Below are positions 1 to 6,685 of a stretch of DNA of 16,239 nt, in pieces. Location of the stretch: assembly GCA_023229545.1 (NCBI GenBank), contig JALNZB010000046.1, positions 1 through 16,239 of the forward strand. Reading direction: 5' to 3'. Position 1 is the first letter of the stretch. Every line of letters begins with the position of its first letter. The position numbers and the translations under genes are program-made. A model generated the notes under the pieces. It did not search any database. It was not told the DNA's origin and saw nothing but the letters and a program-made list of their open reading frames with translations. This stretch comes from Sulfuritalea sp. Lineage in GTDB: Bacteria; Pseudomonadota; Gammaproteobacteria; Burkholderiales; Rhodocyclaceae.

Positions 1-1108
1 AGGCTGTGATTGACGGGTCGGGAAAATCCGCCACCACGAAATCGAACATCTCCTGCGTTTGTTCCAGCCATTGCAGGGCATCGGCGTTGACGATTCTGAG
101 CTTCGGCGAACTCAGCGCGCCGCCGTTGAGTTCGCGCAGCATGGTCGATTGCGAGAACAGTTCGGTCATGCGCGGATCGAGATCGACCAGCGTGATGCTG
201 TCGACTTGTGGGTACTTGAGAATCTCGCGCACCGCCATGCCGTCGCCGCCGCCCAGCACCAGCACCCGGCGCGCGCCGGGCAGCGCGGCCATTCCCGGAT
301 GCACCAGCGCTTCGTGGTAGCGGTATTCGTCGTGCGAGGAAAATTGCAAGTTGTGGTTCAGGTACAGCCGCAACTCGTCGCGCCAGCGGGTGATGACGAT
401 GCGCTGATAGGGACTGGATTCGGCGTGGACGATGTCCTCGTTGTACAGATTCGCTTCCGCCAGGCTGACGAAAGTTCCGGCGAAACCGAAACCGACGGCG
501 AGCAAAGCCAGCACCGCAATGCACTGCCCGCGCAGCGCCGTCGTCACCCCAAGTTGCGCGCGGAACAGCCACAACGCCCAGGCGGCGACCAGCGCGTTGA
601 GCAGGCCGAACAGCAGCGCGCTCCTGACCAGCCCCAGGTGCGGCGCCAGCAGCAGCGGGAACAGCACCGACACCGCCAGCGCGCCGATGTAGTCGAAAGT
701 CAGCACCTGCGCCACCAGATCCTTGAACGCCACCTCGCGTTTGAGGATGCGCATGATCAGCGGGATTTCGAGGCCGACCAGAATGCCGATCAGCAGCACC
801 AGTCCGTACAGCGCGAAACGGAAGGGGCCGGCATGCAGCGTGAATAGAAGGAACAACAGGCCGGCGGAGAGGCCGCCGAGCAGGCCGACCAGCAGCTCGA
901 TCTGGATGAAGCGGATCAGAAGGTTGCCGCCGACATGCTTCGACAGCCACGAGCCGATGCCCATGGCGAACAGATAGACGCCGATCACGGTGGAAAACTG
1001 CATCACCGAATCGCCCAGCAGGTAGCTCGCCAGAGCGCCGGCGATTAGCTCGTAGGCCAGCCCGCAGGAGGCGACGATGAAGACGGAAACCAGCAGGGGA
1101 CGCTGCAT
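1..1108 (-). CDS. Membrane-anchored spermidine synthase-like aminopropyltransferase (3' end outside window)
   Basis: The reading frame is open from an ATG at 1108 to the left edge, giving 369 residues with no stop, so the C-terminus is missing. Residues 1-215 are hydrophobic and form about seven membrane segments (roughly 5-30, 38-56, 68-92, 98-118, 137-156, 162-183, 194-214). The rest is a spermidine synthase-type Rossmann domain: the DEYRYHE motif (260-266), the SAM/dcSAM loop VLGGGDG (284-290), the acidic VDLDP (308-312) and DFPDP (361-365), where classical enzymes have a D-x-x-DP motif. Soluble SpeE transfers an aminopropyl group from decarboxylated SAM to putrescine. The membrane-fused family is often annotated the same way, but its substrate is unsettled. 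The start lies 10 nt after the stop of the 47-residue gene, with no clear Shine-Dalgarno site, which suggests translational coupling. No SAM decarboxylase gene is visible in the window. Confidence 0.88.
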   Translation of the reverse strand, partial: MQRPLLVSVFIVASCGLAYELIAGALASYLLGDSVMQFSTVIGVYLFAMGIGSWLSKHVGGNLLIRFIQIELLVGLLGGLSAGLLFLLFTLHAGPFRFALYGLVLLIGILVGLEIPLIMRILKREVAFKDLVAQVLTFDYIGALAVSVLFPLLLAPHLGLVRSALLFGLLNALVAAWALWLFRAQLGVTTALRGQCIAVLALLAVGFGFAGTFVSLAEANLYNEDIVHAESSPYQRIVITRWRDELRLYLNHNLQFSSHDEYRYHEALVHPGMAALPGARRVLVLGGGDGMAVREILKYPQVDSITLVDLDPRMTELFSQSTMLRELNGGALSSPKLRIVNADALQWLEQTQEMFDFVVADFPDPSITA

Positions 1109-1118
1109 CAGGGCATGA

Positions 1119-1262
1119 CTACTTGTGATACGCCCGCGCCGCGTTGGCGGAGCGCACCGGCTGGGCGTCGGCGGTTTCCGAGAACATGCTCCAGCCCAGG
1201 TACTGCCCGTAGTTGAACAGGGCAAAGGCCGCCAGGCTGACGATCATCGCGGCACGTGGCAT
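1119..1262 (-). CDS. 47-residue single-pass membrane protein between the DUF4178 and spermidine synthase genes
   Basis: This short frame starts with an ATG that overlaps the stop of the DUF4178 gene (TGATG, 1260-1264) and ends with TAG at 1119-1121, just before the aminopropyltransferase start. The product begins MPRAAMIVSLAAFALFNYGQ: a hydrophobic segment at about residues 4-18, then a short polar tail with aromatic residues (YGQYLGWSMF) ending RAYHK. I do not recognise a family. The stop-start overlap, the exact fit between two real genes and the membrane-type composition favour a real gene over the other minus-strand frame at 1108-1293, whose product is arginine- and proline-rich and has no membrane segment. 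It may be a small subunit or assembly partner of the neighbouring membrane proteins; that is inference. Confidence 0.68.
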   Translation of the reverse strand: MPRAAMIVSLAAFALFNYGQYLGWSMFSETADAQPVRSANAARAYHK

Positions 1263-3223
1263 CAGTCGTCTCCTCCGGAATCGCTGTCGTCATCGCTGCT
1301 GTCGCCGGAGCCGAAATCGGCGCCGCTGGAAAGGAAATCCGCGTTCTTCCAGCGCTCGTTCTCGAAAGCGGTCATGCGGTAGCGGCTGAACAGCGGAAAG
1401 GCGGCGAGGAAGATCAGCAGGAAGAAAAAGTTGCTCCACGCCGCCTGGTCGCGGATGACCTTGACGCGGTCGGCCACGGCAACCGGCTTTTCCGTAGAAA
1501 TCTCCGGGTCGATGACGAAGTAATAGGTACCGGCTGGCAGGTCGCGGAACACCAGTTCGCGCGTCTTGTCGCCCTCGCTCCAGTTTTCGCCGCCGTCCGA
1601 GCCGTGCCAATAGGCGACGTCGCTTTGCGCGGTCCAGGCACGGCCGCTGTTCTTTTCCACCAGCGTCAGCCCCAGCCCCAGCCAGTTGTTGTCGAGATCG
1701 GTGTCGTGGCGCAGCACGAGGTTGCGCGCCCCGCTGTCGAGCTGGAAGGCTTGCGTGGTGGTCGGTTCATCCTTGCCGGGCGAGAACACCAGGCGCTGGT
1801 CGAGCAGCGTGCGACCGCCCAGAAAGAAAAACCAGAGCATCTGCGCGACGATGGCTAGAGCGAGGAACTTCCAGAAGGTGCTCCAGACGCGACGATGACT
1901 TTCCGTGCGCGGATTCGGCTGGTTCATGCCGATGCCGACCGCTTCAGGCAGCGCCGTCTTCAGCTTGAAGGCGGTCGCAACTTCTTCCGGGGGCAGATAC
2001 TCGCTGAGCGACCAGGTGGTTTCGTTGTGGCTCGACTCGCGACTCACCATTTTCGGCGGCGCGATGAAGTCGATGATCTCCCAGGTTTCGCCGACGCTGA
2101 CTTTCCAGGTGAATTCGCCGATGACATAACGGGTTTCTGCCGAGCCGGACGAAAAGCGCCGATAGGTTTCGCCGCCGTAAGTCGCGGTTGGCAGGCCAAC
2201 GCTGTAGCGGGGAGGTTTGCTGATGGTAGTGACCCAGTTCCAGTGGCCTTCCGACTCGACCAGCCAGCGAAACCCCTCTTTCGGGTGATGCAGCAGGAAT
2301 TCCTGCCAGGGGTAGTCGATGCCGTCAGCCGTAATGACCCGCTGCTGAAAGCCGATGACGGTCCAATCCTTGTCGCCAAAGCGCCCGCTGCTGCCCAGCG
2401 GGATCAGCGGCTCGACACGCGTCGCGGCGGCGGCCTTTTGCAGGATGCGCAGGCTCTGATTGTCGGCTTCGAGCACGCTGAGGCAGGACGGACAGGCGAC
2501 GCTTTGCACTGCCTTGTCATGCAGCGTGATGGCGCCGCCGCAATGCGGACATTGCAGTGCCTTGACCGGCCCCGCCGATTTTGGCGCCGCCGCGCCTTCG
2601 CGCAGGTTGGCGAACTTGAAGGCCGCAAACGGCAGCGATTCGCCGACGAAGAACAGTGGCGGAGTTTCGGAGTAATCGATGCTGGCAAAGGCGGCTTCGG
2701 CTTCGTCCGTGGTGCGCAGGTCGACCAGTTGCGCCGGATAGCCGGCGCCGAAGGCGAAGGGCAGTTCTCCCTGGCCCGAAATGCACATGGCTTCTTCGCG
2801 GTCGGTGACGACGAAGTCCCTGCCGGCGAGCTTCAGCTCGTCGTTCGGCATCAGCGTGGCGAACTCCGGCAGCGGCGCACCCGGCGCCTTGAGGAAACTG
2901 ATCAGATATTCGCCGCTGGCGTCCGACAGCCAGCCGCCGCGCATGTCATCGAACAGCAGGTGCCACTCGTTCCAGACGCCCGCCGTGTAGCGCAACTGGA
3001 TGCGTCCGATCACCGCAAAATGCACGCCGCGATACTGGCCCTCGGTGCCGATCTGGATCGGCGAAGCGTCCTCGATGAGGTCGGCCATGCGACCGAGGTT
3101 TTCCAGATTGCCGCCATGGCGCACCACGGTGCTGCGACAGAACTCGCAGACGCCGTGGAAAGAGGCCGACGACTTGAAGACGATTGGCGCGCCGCAGGCG
3201 GGGCAGTTTGCGCTGAAGGGCAT
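1262..3223 (-). CDS. Membrane protein with two zinc-ribbon + DUF4178 modules and an acidic tail
   Basis: The 653-residue protein carries two similar modules. The first has a zinc ribbon with C7/C10 and C26/C29, then a DUF4178-like beta-rich region (about 55-200). The second has C225/C228 and C244/C247, then another DUF4178-like region (about 272-420). Each has a matching core (Y-R-G-V-H-F-A-V-I-G at 64-73; D-K-D-W-T-V-I-G-F at 284-292) followed by W-x-E-x-x-L-L. A membrane segment (about 450-468), a predicted non-cytoplasmic domain (475-590), a second segment (about 597-613) and a Ser/Asp/Gly-rich tail (632-653) follow. DUF4178 has no established activity; it recurs beside SPFH, DUF350 and spermidine synthase-like genes. 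The ATG at 3223 is kept because the first ribbon begins at residue 7; its ribosome site is weak. The stop overlaps the next start. Confidence 0.85.
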   Translation of the reverse strand: MPFSANCPACGAPIVFKSSASFHGVCEFCRSTVVRHGGNLENLGRMADLIEDASPIQIGTEGQYRGVHFAVIGRIQLRYTAGVWNEWHLLFDDMRGGWLSDASGEYLISFLKAPGAPLPEFATLMPNDELKLAGRDFVVTDREEAMCISGQGELPFAFGAGYPAQLVDLRTTDEAEAAFASIDYSETPPLFFVGESLPFAAFKFANLREGAAAPKSAGPVKALQCPHCGGAITLHDKAVQSVACPSCLSVLEADNQSLRILQKAAAATRVEPLIPLGSSGRFGDKDWTVIGFQQRVITADGIDYPWQEFLLHHPKEGFRWLVESEGHWNWVTTISKPPRYSVGLPTATYGGETYRRFSSGSAETRYVIGEFTWKVSVGETWEIIDFIAPPKMVSRESSHNETTWSLSEYLPPEEVATAFKLKTALPEAVGIGMNQPNPRTESHRRVWSTFWKFLALAIVAQMLWFFFLGGRTLLDQRLVFSPGKDEPTTTQAFQLDSGARNLVLRHDTDLDNNWLGLGLTLVEKNSGRAWTAQSDVAYWHGSDGGENWSEGDKTRELVFRDLPAGTYYFVIDPEISTEKPVAVADRVKVIRDQAAWSNFFFLLIFLAAFPLFSRYRMTAFENERWKNADFLSSGADFGSGDSSDDDSDSGGDD

Positions 3224-3237
3224 TATGAGAAAACCTG

Positions 3238-3321
3238 TTTAACCACGGAGGGCACGGAGATCACGGAGGAAAATCTTTGTTTTGATCTTCTCTGTGTCCT
3301 CCGTGCACTCCGTGGTGAATG
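3238..3321. repeat. Imperfect palindrome of CACGGAG units inside the accessory operon
   Basis: The left arm contains CCACGGAG, GCACGGAG and TCACGGAG in tandem at 10-bp spacing (3243-3269). The right arm carries the inverse (CTCTGTG, CTCCGTGC, CTCCGTGG, about 3290-3315). The arms pair with a few mismatches around an AT-rich loop near 3271-3286. It fills nearly all of the 101-bp gap between the SPFH and DUF4178 genes. Similar CACGGAG/CTCCGTG palindromes are scattered between genes in many environmental bacterial genomes (recalled, not checked). In the transcript it could fold into a long hairpin and lower read-through or stabilise the upstream message; that is inference. Confidence 0.85.
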
Positions 3322-3324
3322 CCT

Positions 3325-4368
3325 TTATCCAAGCCTTTTGAGTAGCTCGGCCTTCTTCGCATCGAACTCGGCCTGCGACAGAATGCCCTTGCCCACCAGT
3401 CCGTGCAGCTTTTCGATCGAGGCGACGATTTCGTCGGTCGAGACGGGCGCGGTCGGTGCAGAAGTCGGCGCTGGCGGCACGGCGGTTGGAGCAGCCGCAG
3501 CCGGATTCAGCGCTCCCGCCATCGCGCCGGCAATCTGCTGCCCCATGCCGAAACCGACGCCCATGCCGGCGCCGAGTCCGGCCAGGCCGCCTTCGTTCTG
3601 CGCCGCCAGCGGAATCGCCTCGGCGGTCTGGAACTGCGTGTAGGCCTGCATGCCGCCCATCATGTTCACGCCGATGCGCTTGTCGAGCATGGCCTGCAAC
3701 TCTTCGGGCAGCGAAATGTTCTGCACGTTGAGGCCGTCCAGCGTCAGGCCGTAGCCCTGGAACAGCGGGTCCATCTTGGCTTTCAGCGCGTTGCCGAACT
3801 CGACCTGATTGCCCGCCATGTCGATGAAGGGCACGCCGGATTCACCGAAAATGTCGGAGATATGGCCGACGATGGTGTTGCGCAACTGGCCTTCGAGATC
3901 GTCCGAACCGTAGCGTTCCATGGTGCCGGAAAGCGTGGTGTGGAAGGCCTTCGGGTCGCTCAGGTGGAAGGCGTAGATGCCGAAGGCGCGCAGCCGCACC
4001 ATGCCGAAATCCTTGTCGCGGATGGTGACGGGATTCGGCGTGCCCCACTTGCGGTCGATCTTCTGCCGTGTACTGAAGAAATATACGTCGGACTTGAAGG
4101 GCGACTCGAACAGCTTGTCCCAGTTCTTCAGGTAGGTCAGCACCGGCAAGGTCTGCGTGGTGAGCTTGTACAGGCCGGGGCCGAACACATCGGCGACCTT
4201 GCCTTCATTGACGAACACCGCCATCTGCGATTCGCGCACCGTCAGGCTGGCGCCGTTCTGGATTTCCATTTCGGCCATGGGAAAACGCCAGGCCATGGTC
4301 TCGCCATCGTCCTCGGTCCATTGGATGATGTCGATAAACTGTTTCTTGATGAAATCCATGAGTGCCAT
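3325..4368 (-). CDS. SPFH/band-7 domain protein with C-terminal SHOCT-like motif (YdjI/virion-core-protein type)
   Basis: The product has 347 residues. It opens MALMDFIKKQFIDIIQWTED and has the SPFH core at about 25-240, including a V-x-E-S-Q-x-A-V-F-V-x-x-G-K stretch (44-58) and F-G-P-G-x-Y-x-L (62-69). A Gly/Ala/Met-rich low-complexity part (about 255-285) and a Pro/Ala/Thr linker follow. The last 35 residues form a SHOCT-like helical hairpin (LHGLVGKGILSQAEFDAKK). This architecture matches the YdjI-like proteins often called virion core protein. SPFH proteins form membrane-associated scaffolds, and in Bacillus subtilis ydjI shares an operon with a PspA homologue, pointing to an envelope role; no PspA gene is visible here. 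It starts 21 bp after the DUF350 stop, with AAGGAG seven bases before the ATG at 4368. Confidence 0.9.
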   Translation of the reverse strand: MALMDFIKKQFIDIIQWTEDDGETMAWRFPMAEMEIQNGASLTVRESQMAVFVNEGKVADVFGPGLYKLTTQTLPVLTYLKNWDKLFESPFKSDVYFFSTRQKIDRKWGTPNPVTIRDKDFGMVRLRAFGIYAFHLSDPKAFHTTLSGTMERYGSDDLEGQLRNTIVGHISDIFGESGVPFIDMAGNQVEFGNALKAKMDPLFQGYGLTLDGLNVQNISLPEELQAMLDKRIGVNMMGGMQAYTQFQTAEAIPLAAQNEGGLAGLGAGMGVGFGMGQQIAGAMAGALNPAAAAPTAVPPAPTSAPTAPVSTDEIVASIEKLHGLVGKGILSQAEFDAKKAELLKRLG

Positions 4369-4389
4369 GAGCGTCTCCTTGGGTGAATG

Positions 4390-4794
4390 TCAGTAGGTCA
4401 TGCAGGCGGCGTTGAGCAGGCCGACGGTGATCGAGAGTACGGCGACGAAGGTGGCGGGCGCCGTGCGTCCGGCGGCGATGTCTTCCTGAAGTTTTGGCAG
4501 CGCCAGGCGCGCCACGCCCCAGGCCAGCAGTTGCACCACACCGGCAATGACGCCCCATATCGCGAGATCGAGCAGCGTGTCGCTGTGGGCGATGACATTG
4601 GCGATGGGCAGGGCGAAGCCGAGCAGCGCGCCGGAAAGCGAGATCGCCGCCGCTGTGTTGTTGTTGCGGATCAGCGCGATCTCGTCATAGGGCGTGACGT
4701 AGAGGTAGATGGTGACGAACGCGGCCAGCAGTGCGATGGCGGTGCCGAGGTAGGCGAGAAAATTCGGCAGCGTGGCGAGAAAGTGGGCGGGCAT
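4390..4794 (-). CDS. DUF350 (YjfL-like) four-helix membrane protein
   Basis: The product has 134 residues with four hydrophobic segments in two pairs. A polar Y-V-T-P-Y-D-E-I-A-L-I-R-x-N-N stretch follows the first segment and S-L-S-G-A-L-L-G-F lies in the second, both typical of DUF350 proteins such as E. coli YjfL. No biochemical function is established for the family. Its genes are often found near spermidine synthase-like, DUF4178 and PspA/SPFH genes, as here. I chose the ATG at 4794 over the upstream one at 4848 because a strong GGAGGAG site (4801-4807) precedes it at good spacing and because the extra 18 residues are polar and unlike the family. It is the first gene of the cluster. Confidence 0.87.
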   Translation of the reverse strand: MPAHFLATLPNFLAYLGTAIALLAAFVTIYLYVTPYDEIALIRNNNTAAAISLSGALLGFALPIANVIAHSDTLLDLAIWGVIAGVVQLLAWGVARLALPKLQEDIAAGRTAPATFVAVLSITVGLLNAACMTY

Positions 4795-4819
4795 GGGACA
4801 CTCCTCCAATCGAAAGCGC

Positions 4820-4848
4820 ATTGTCGGCGATGAATGCCGTGCGATCAA
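4820..4848 (-). promoter_or_regulatory. Candidate sigma-70 promoter for the DUF350-SPFH-DUF4178-spermidine synthase operon
   Basis: On the minus strand TTGATC (4843-4848) and GACAAT (4820-4825) are separated by 17 bp. Transcription would begin near 4813, leaving a short leader that holds the GGAGGAG site of the DUF350 gene. The hexamers are only moderate matches, but this is the best candidate in the 90-bp gap that separates the cluster from the amidohydrolase gene. There is no clear terminator in that gap, so read-through from the upstream genes is possible. Confidence 0.4.
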
Positions 4849-4884
4849 GTAGCTTTCTTCATGACAGTCGCCGGCTCGACCGAG

Positions 4885-5943
4885 CTAGGCAAATTCCTCG
4901 CCGAAGAGCAAGGACCATGCGTTTCGATAGGCAATCCGCTGCTGAACGTCCTTGGGGAACCGCCCGAGGAAGTCCCGGTGCTTCCGGTCGTATTCCGCGA
5001 TTCGCTCCAGGCGGTCGCCGCCGAGGTCCAGCGCCGACAGGAAGCGATGGGGATAAGCCGCAATCAGGTCGCGCCAAGCGTCGACCAGACCGCCGAAGGT
5101 TCCCCACACCCTGGCGTGGCGCTGGTTGCTGAGGGGATAGAAGGACGAGGCGTCGCCAAACGCGGTGTCGAAGTACAGGTTGGGGAAGCGTTTCAGCAGG
5201 CCTTCGACGTAGGCGGCCGAGTAGCGGCTGGCGCGTTCGATGTAGCGCACCTGCGCCAGATGGCACCAGATGACTTTGGCTTTCGGATACTTCTCCAGCA
5301 TGCGTTCCAGCGGCGCCAGGAGTTCATCCTCGACTTCGTAGTGCAACTGGAACGCCAGGCCCAGCTTTTCGCTCAAGGCAAACAAGCGATGTCCCGCCGG
5401 GCCGTCGATGGGAATATTCACGTCGCGGTCGAGTTCGCCGCGCTTTACCTGTCTTGGCGACGGGTAGTGGCGCATTTCAAACTCACCCAGCAGCAACATC
5501 GGCTGCTGGCCGGCGGCCGCTTCCTGCGCAGCGAAAAACTCGTCCGCCGCCTCGGTCAGGAAGGGCGGCTGTCCGCCATTGCCGACGGGTATGAAGCGGT
5601 CGGGCCAGGCCTTGAGCAATCGTTCCGACAAGTTGTCGAAACGGACACCGTCCCGGTACTGGCCCTTGGTCATGTCGGCTGAAAGCGCCATCAGGCCGAT
5701 GTCCATGCGATCGATGCTCTGTGCCACGGAATCGATATCGACCTTGGTCGGATTGCAGGAGCTCTCGATATCGATATAGGGCAGCTTGCCGGCGGCGAGA
5801 ATCTTCTTCAGCCGCTGCGCGTATCCCGATTTGAGCCTTGCCACGTCGGGGAGTGGCTGGGCATGGCCGATGCGCCCGATCGCGGCGGCCAGCGGCAGCG
5901 CCAAAGCACTTTTCAATAGCCGGCGGCGCAAAGCGCTGTTCAT
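4885..5943 (-). CDS. Exported amidohydrolase-like protein with apparently degenerate metal site
   Basis: The product has 352 residues with a twin-arginine-like signal (ALRRRLLKSALALPLAAAIG, residues 4-23) and a likely cleavage after GHA-28, so it probably acts outside the cytoplasm. The mature part looks like an amidohydrolase-2-type TIM barrel: H201 in FQLHYE, H228 in VIWCHLAQ after a P-K-A-K-V strand, a F-P-N-L-Y-F-D-T strand (253-260) and D306 in SALDLGGDR. The usual N-terminal D-x-H-x-H is not seen; the matching strand reads YIDIESSCNP (56-65). It may therefore bind metal differently or be non-catalytic; the substrate is unknown. The ATG at 5943 is chosen because GGAGGAC (5948-5954) precedes it and the signal peptide follows at once; the frame continues upstream to 6204 only as a shadow of coaX. 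It lies 16 bp after coaX, so co-transcription is likely. Confidence 0.75.
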   Translation of the reverse strand: MNSALRRRLLKSALALPLAAAIGRIGHAQPLPDVARLKSGYAQRLKKILAAGKLPYIDIESSCNPTKVDIDSVAQSIDRMDIGLMALSADMTKGQYRDGVRFDNLSERLLKAWPDRFIPVGNGGQPPFLTEAADEFFAAQEAAAGQQPMLLLGEFEMRHYPSPRQVKRGELDRDVNIPIDGPAGHRLFALSEKLGLAFQLHYEVEDELLAPLERMLEKYPKAKVIWCHLAQVRYIERASRYSAAYVEGLLKRFPNLYFDTAFGDASSFYPLSNQRHARVWGTFGGLVDAWRDLIAAYPHRFLSALDLGGDRLERIAEYDRKHRDFLGRFPKDVQQRIAYRNAWSLLFGEEFA

Positions 5944-5959
5944 GGCTGTCCTCCAATAA

Positions 5960-6676
5960 TCAGTCGGATATCGCAGCCTCACTGTAACGCGCCAGGCCTT
6001 CCAGCACCAGGTTGTCGACCAGGCGCGAAGGCGGGCGCAGGTGCGGCGCGAGTTCCGCCGCCGCGCCGCCCGAGAGCAGGCAGATAGCGCCGTCGGCCAG
6101 CGTGGCGCGGACGCGTTCGATGGCGCCGAGCGTGGCGTGGATCGCACCGCTGATGATGGCGTCGTCGGTGTTGGTCGGCAGCGGTTGGTAATGGCCGGCG
6201 GCATGCGGCAGATCGGCGGTACTGCCGGCGAGCGCCGCGCGCATCAGGGAGAGGCCGGGCAGGATCAAGCCGCCGCAAAACCGGCCGTCGCCATCGATGG
6301 CGTCGATGGTTGTCGCCGTGCCGGCCATCACCACCACGCATGGCCCCGCAAGCAGCGCTCGCGCCGCGATCAATGCCGCCCAGCGATCGGCGCCGAGCTG
6401 CTCGGGGTTGTCGTAGCCGTTGCTCACACCGCAGGCGGCGGCGGAGCTGGCGAGCCAGTAGAGCGGAAGGTCGAGGCTGTCGGCCAGCTCCTCAATGCGC
6501 CGTCGTATGGCTTCGCCGGCCACATTGCAGGCGACGATGCGTGTCGGCTTCGTCGGCAGTTCGGCGACCAGATCGTCGAAAGCCTGATAGTTCAGCGCGC
6601 CCTGCATGCGCCAGCCGTTGCCGTCAAAGAGGCCGCATTTGAGGCGCGTGTTGCCGGCGTCAAGGCAAAGGATCAT
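5960..6676 (-). CDS. coaX: Type III pantothenate kinase
   Basis: CoaX phosphorylates pantothenate with ATP, the first step of coenzyme A synthesis from vitamin B5. It is a cytoplasmic enzyme of the acetate/sugar kinase (ASKHA) fold. The 238-residue product has the phosphate loop D-A-G-N-T-R (6-11), the YDNPEQLGADRW segment (88-99) with the catalytic-region aspartate, the A-G-T-A-T-T-I-D motif (118-125) and G-G-L-I-L-P-G (135-141). These are the landmark motifs of CoaX and are absent from type I CoaA. The length fits the family. It starts 9 bp after the birA stop, and the birA-coaX pair is common in betaproteobacteria. Confidence 0.95.
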   Translation of the reverse strand: MILCLDAGNTRLKCGLFDGNGWRMQGALNYQAFDDLVAELPTKPTRIVACNVAGEAIRRRIEELADSLDLPLYWLASSAAACGVSNGYDNPEQLGADRWAALIAARALLAGPCVVVMAGTATTIDAIDGDGRFCGGLILPGLSLMRAALAGSTADLPHAAGHYQPLPTNTDDAIISGAIHATLGAIERVRATLADGAICLLSGGAAAELAPHLRPPSRLVDNLVLEGLARYSEAAISD

Positions 6677-6685
6677 GGCCGGATT

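Noticed and set aside
59..847. Long plus-strand open frame (262 codons) with Gln/Arg-rich product
   Set aside because: It lies antisense to the membrane spermidine synthase gene, which has clear motifs; the product is low-complexity and is a typical GC-rich shadow.
1108..1293. Minus-strand 61-codon frame between the DUF4178 and spermidine synthase genes
   Set aside because: It overlaps the DUF4178 coding end by about 30 bases and gives an Arg/Pro-rich product; the alternative 47-residue frame fits the gap and has a membrane helix.
3238..3321. The CACGGAG repeats as a CRISPR array
   Set aside because: Units are about 7 bp at 10-bp spacing without unique spacers, and they form an inverted rather than purely direct repeat.
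1895..3643. Plus-strand open frame of 582 codons
   Set aside because: It is antisense to the DUF4178 and SPFH genes and runs through the intergenic palindrome; no family features.
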